Source: Fragilaria crotonensis | Taxonomy: Eukaryota; Bacillariophyta; Fragilariophyceae; Fragilariales; Fragilariaceae | Direction of reading: 5' to 3' | DNA length: 55,188 bases | NCBI GenBank assembly: GCA_022925895.1 | Contig: JAKSYS010000408.1 | Coordinates: 1-55,188 of the forward strand | Shown here: in pieces, positions 52,254 through 55,188 of the stretch | How positions within the stretch are numbered: the stretch's first letter is position 1 | Layout: the number at the start of each line of letters is the position of its first letter | Translations under genes and position numbers: made by a program | The notes under the pieces: generated by a model | Database searches by the model: none | Seen by the model: only the letters and a program-made list of their open reading frames with translations | What the model was told of the DNA's origin: nothing

Positions 52254-55187
52254 CTAGAGCCAACTCACTTTCTTCGTAGCCTTAGCCTTGGCAACGGCAT
52301 TCTTCCAATAGTCGCAGCCTTCGATCAAAACAACATCCTTGCCATCGACATTGCACGTAACGCTACCATCCATGACTTGCTCCAACGACGACAACGCTTT
52401 TCCAATCCCTTCATCCAAGTCGTCCTTCACCGACACACATGGACGAAAGATGCTGACCTCAACTTGAGAACCTCCAACCTCAACGGTTTCAGCCTGCAGT
52501 AAAACTGCCCAAGGTGCAGCGCACACTTTTGGAAGTGGAATGGCACCCTTGAACTTGACCATGAATGTCTCGAGGTTATTTGCAACGGCGTTTTCAACCT
52601 CCGTGCCATCTTCCTGGAAGAATACTTCAACTACATCCTTCAAATCAAGACCTGCAGCCTTTCGAAGCTGCTGAATAGCATTCATAAGCTCACGAGCCAT
52701 TCCGGCAGAGAGGATAGACTCGTCTTGAGTGCAATCAACGGCAATAACCACTGACCCATCAGGAGCCTCAGTGGCTTCCCAATGCTCACCTTCTTTCGAA
52801 AAAGCCAAACGAGGCACAAGGTCGGTGGCATCGACTTCAACGTCCTCAAAAACAAATTTGCCTTCCTTAACAATTTTGACTGCATCTTCATGCGTCAACG
52901 CGTTGACAGTTGATTGGAATGCCTTCATCTTCTTCCCCAGTTTCTTGCCTAGCACAGTGAAGTTAGGCGTCAAGGACAACGTGACCCAGTCATGCTCCTT
53001 TTCCTTCGGAACGACCGAGAAATCCCAGGCGTTCAATTCCGAGAGAATGTATTTCTTCAGTGGTCCTGTGATGCCTTTGATGACAACATCGCTAGGATTT
53101 CGAAGTATGGCGACAACGCTCTTGACTGGCGTACGCAGAGAGATATTGCGTCGTTCACGGACTGTACGCCCCTGTTCGACAACGGTTTGAAGAGCCTCCA
53201 TGGCCTCAACAGCTTCTTGGTTCAAACGAGACTCGTCATATGCGGGTAGCTTCAGGAAATGGACAGAGTCACTCTTGCCTGGTACCACTGGATTGGCCTG
53301 GCCGCCTCCATTGACTGCCTCGACAAAGGTTGGCTGAAATTTTCGCAGTTCTTGGTAGAAGAACTCGGTCACGAACGGAGTAAAAGGTCCCATCAGAATT
53401 GTGACATCCAAGAGGACATTGTAAAGCACCTGTAGACCGGTCTCAGCCTCTTGCTCGGCGACAGCTCCTTCTCCTTCCATTCCCTTCAGGCGATCACGAT
53501 TGAGGCGCACATACCAGTAAGTCAATTGCGTGACGTATCGCACAAGCGCAGGCATCACCGTATAGAGGCGATATGCTGCCATTTCTTCGTGAACCAACTT
53601 GATGAGCCCCTGCGTAGCGGCTGAGATCCAGATATCGGTTGGATTGGTGGTGGAAAGGACCTTCTCCATACAGGGAACGAACTTGCTTCCACGTTCCTCC
53701 AATCTTTCCGCATTCTGCAAGAAGAAACGGAAAGCGTTGTACCAGGGGAGGAAGACCTCCTTGACTACACCAAGGACACCAGCCTCCTGAAATCTCAACG
53801 ACTCAGCTCGGACGACGGGAGAGTTGATGAGGTACATGCGTAACGCATCTGCGCCGTACTTGCCGATGACGACGGTGGGGTCTGGATAATTCTGTAGGCG
53901 CTTCGACATTTTCTTGCCATCTTCGGCCAGAACCAAACCGTTGACGATAAGATTCTTGAAGGCCGGCTTGTCGAAGAGTGCAGTGGACAGGACCATGAGT
54001 GTGTAGAACCAGCCACGGGTCTGATCAAGTCCCTCAGCGATAAAGTCAGCGGGGAATCCATTCTCGAACCTCTCCTTATTCTCAAACGGATAATGTTGCT
54101 GGGCGTAAGGCATAGAACCGGACTCGAACCAGCAGTCAAAGACTTCGTCCACACGCTTCAGTTCAGTACCAGGATTATTCTTCGAGGGGATAGTGATCTG
54201 GTCAACAGTTTCGCGATGCAAATCTTCCACCCGAACGCCAGAGAGATCTGCCAGTTCATCGACGCTACCAATGCAAACCACCTCAGTCAAATCTTTGTCG
54301 GCCCATATTGGGATCGGAGTTCCCCAGAAACGGTTTCGAGATACAGCCCAGTCGCGCGCGTCCGTCAACCAGTTGTGGAAGCGAACTTCCTTAACGTTGT
54401 TCGGAACCCAGTGCGTCTCCTTGTTGTTCTTGACGATATCATCACGGAACTCTTCGACTTTGATGAACCACGACGGAACGGCTTTGTAAATCAAAGGGGT
54501 ATCAGAACGCCAGCAGAAGGGATAGGAGTGATCCAAATTATCCTTCTGTACAAGACGTCCCATATCCTTGATGATCTGCATGAGAGTTTCATCAGCTTTC
54601 TTGACATGGAGCCCTTTTACTGCCACAACCGGGTCTACAAAGTTACCATTGTCGTCAATTGGGCATGGAAGGTCGTCACCTTTGGCAACGACACCGTTCA
54701 GGAGACAAACACGGTAATCATCCTCTCCGAACGCAGGGGCTTGGTGCACAATACCCGTACCAGCATCGTCAGTGACATACGCATCGGACACAACTCGGAA
54801 GTATCCCGGGGATTGAGGAGTGTTTGCAAAGAAGTCGAAGAGGGGGGTGTATTTCTTGCCGACCAGGTCTTTCCCAGCGTAGGTTTCCAAGACATCGTAC
54901 AACTCCTTAGCCATCTCAGGCTTCCACTTTTTCTTATTATTCATAATAGGGAATAATTGGGGTAAGCGGCTTTTTGCTAGAATAAACGTCTTGCCAGCCT
55001 TCTTATCGAGAATCTTTACGTACTCCAATTCTGCGTGGACGCAAAGAGCCAAGTTCGAGGGCAGTGTCCACGGCGTGGTCGTCCACGCAACAAACGACAC
55101 ACTCGCGTCTTCTTCAAGTGGAAAACTAACAACAACGGCAGGATCACGAACGTCCTTATAGTTCAAACCAGCCTCAAAGTTGCTCAA
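52254..55187 (-). CDS. isoleucyl-tRNA synthetase, eukaryotic cytosolic type, N-terminus beyond window
   Basis: Charges tRNA-Ile with isoleucine; a class I synthetase. 977 residues are in the window and the first part, including the HIGH motif, lies past the right edge. Visible parts in order: WTTTPWTLPSNLALCVHAEL at the start of the CP1 editing domain, DDAGTGIVHQAPAFGEDDY with the editing-site motif, FCWRSDTPLIYKAVPSWFIK, DWAVSRNRFWGTPIPIW, EVFDCWFESGSMPYAQ, FIAEGLDQTRGWFYTLMVLS, and the KMSKR loop (GKKMSKRLQNYPDP, plus-strand 53898-53912). Then comes the anticodon-binding helical region (YVTQLTYWYVRLNRDRLKG) and the long eukaryotic C-terminal extension ending KKVSWL. No frame break or intron is seen. 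Confidence 0.95.
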   Translation of the reverse strand: MSNFEAGLNYKDVRDPAVVVSFPLEEDASVSFVAWTTTPWTLPSNLALCVHAELEYVKILDKKAGKTFILAKSRLPQLFPIMNNKKKWKPEMAKELYDVLETYAGKDLVGKKYTPLFDFFANTPQSPGYFRVVSDAYVTDDAGTGIVHQAPAFGEDDYRVCLLNGVVAKGDDLPCPIDDNGNFVDPVVAVKGLHVKKADETLMQIIKDMGRLVQKDNLDHSYPFCWRSDTPLIYKAVPSWFIKVEEFRDDIVKNNKETHWVPNNVKEVRFHNWLTDARDWAVSRNRFWGTPIPIWADKDLTEVVCIGSVDELADLSGVRVEDLHRETVDQITIPSKNNPGTELKRVDEVFDCWFESGSMPYAQQHYPFENKERFENGFPADFIAEGLDQTRGWFYTLMVLSTALFDKPAFKNLIVNGLVLAEDGKKMSKRLQNYPDPTVVIGKYGADALRMYLINSPVVRAESLRFQEAGVLGVVKEVFLPWYNAFRFFLQNAERLEERGSKFVPCMEKVLSTTNPTDIWISAATQGLIKLVHEEMAAYRLYTVMPALVRYVTQLTYWYVRLNRDRLKGMEGEGAVAEQEAETGLQVLYNVLLDVTILMGPFTPFVTEFFYQELRKFQPTFVEAVNGGGQANPVVPGKSDSVHFLKLPAYDESRLNQEAVEAMEALQTVVEQGRTVRERRNISLRTPVKSVVAILRNPSDVVIKGITGPLKKYILSELNAWDFSVVPKEKEHDWVTLSLTPNFTVLGKKLGKKMKAFQSTVNALTHEDAVKIVKEGKFVFEDVEVDATDLVPRLAFSKEGEHWEATEAPDGSVVIAVDCTQDESILSAGMARELMNAIQQLRKAAGLDLKDVVEVFFQEDGTEVENAVANNLETFMVKFKGAIPLPKVCAAPWAVLLQAETVEVGGSQVEVSIFRPCVSVKDDLDEGIGKALSSLEQVMDGSVTCNVDGKDVVLIEGCDYWKNAVAKAKATKKVSWL

Positions 55188-55188
55188 C

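Overview
The window is nuclear DNA of a eukaryote, most likely a diatom or a close stramenopile relative. Genes lie on both strands with short GT-AG introns. The conserved genes are eukaryotic: LSm4, ESCRT-III Snf7, an MRG/chromodomain protein, the PP4 catalytic subunit, a cyclic-nucleotide phosphodiesterase and a eukaryotic-type isoleucyl-tRNA synthetase. One HNH protein has a leader resembling a diatom plastid-targeting presequence, and a degraded tyrosine-recombinase element resembles those I know from diatoms. The genus cannot be named from the sequence.

Layout. 1-4765: three host genes in a row (Snf7, LSm4, a secreted/membrane protein), recognisable but broken by small indels. 5571-8699: a decayed DDE transposase. 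9748-12437: an intact five-exon HNH endonuclease gene converging on a frameshifted OTU protease gene. 13754-18803: a Mutator-like element with 35-bp perfect terminal inverted repeats, carrying a truncated transposase, an Ulp1-type protease in antisense overlap, a frameshifted dioxygenase-like gene and two minisatellites. 18875-19203: a small foldback element with an 8-bp target duplication. 19478-20401: a second, intact OTU protease. 22850-24403: a membrane-anchored lumenal protein. About 25160-26260: remains of a Crypton-like tyrosine-recombinase element. 27372-32996: a 5.6-kb unclassified DNA transposon inserted into a TACTGC-type microsatellite. 33186-40381: two nearly identical Tc1/mariner-type elements head to tail, sharing one TA. 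41099-55187: an ordinary gene-rich stretch (GT61-like glycosyltransferase, PP4, MRG, PDE, IleRS), all open.

Roughly 20 kb of the window is mobile DNA. Intergenic DNA is strongly enriched in short palindromes built on GTAC/CCGG (TACCGGTA nine times, TACTCSGAGTA five times), which no gene explains. Frame-breaking indels are concentrated in the first 4.7 kb and in the transposons, while the right third is clean. Either consensus quality is poor locally or the left block is pseudogenised; reads would decide.
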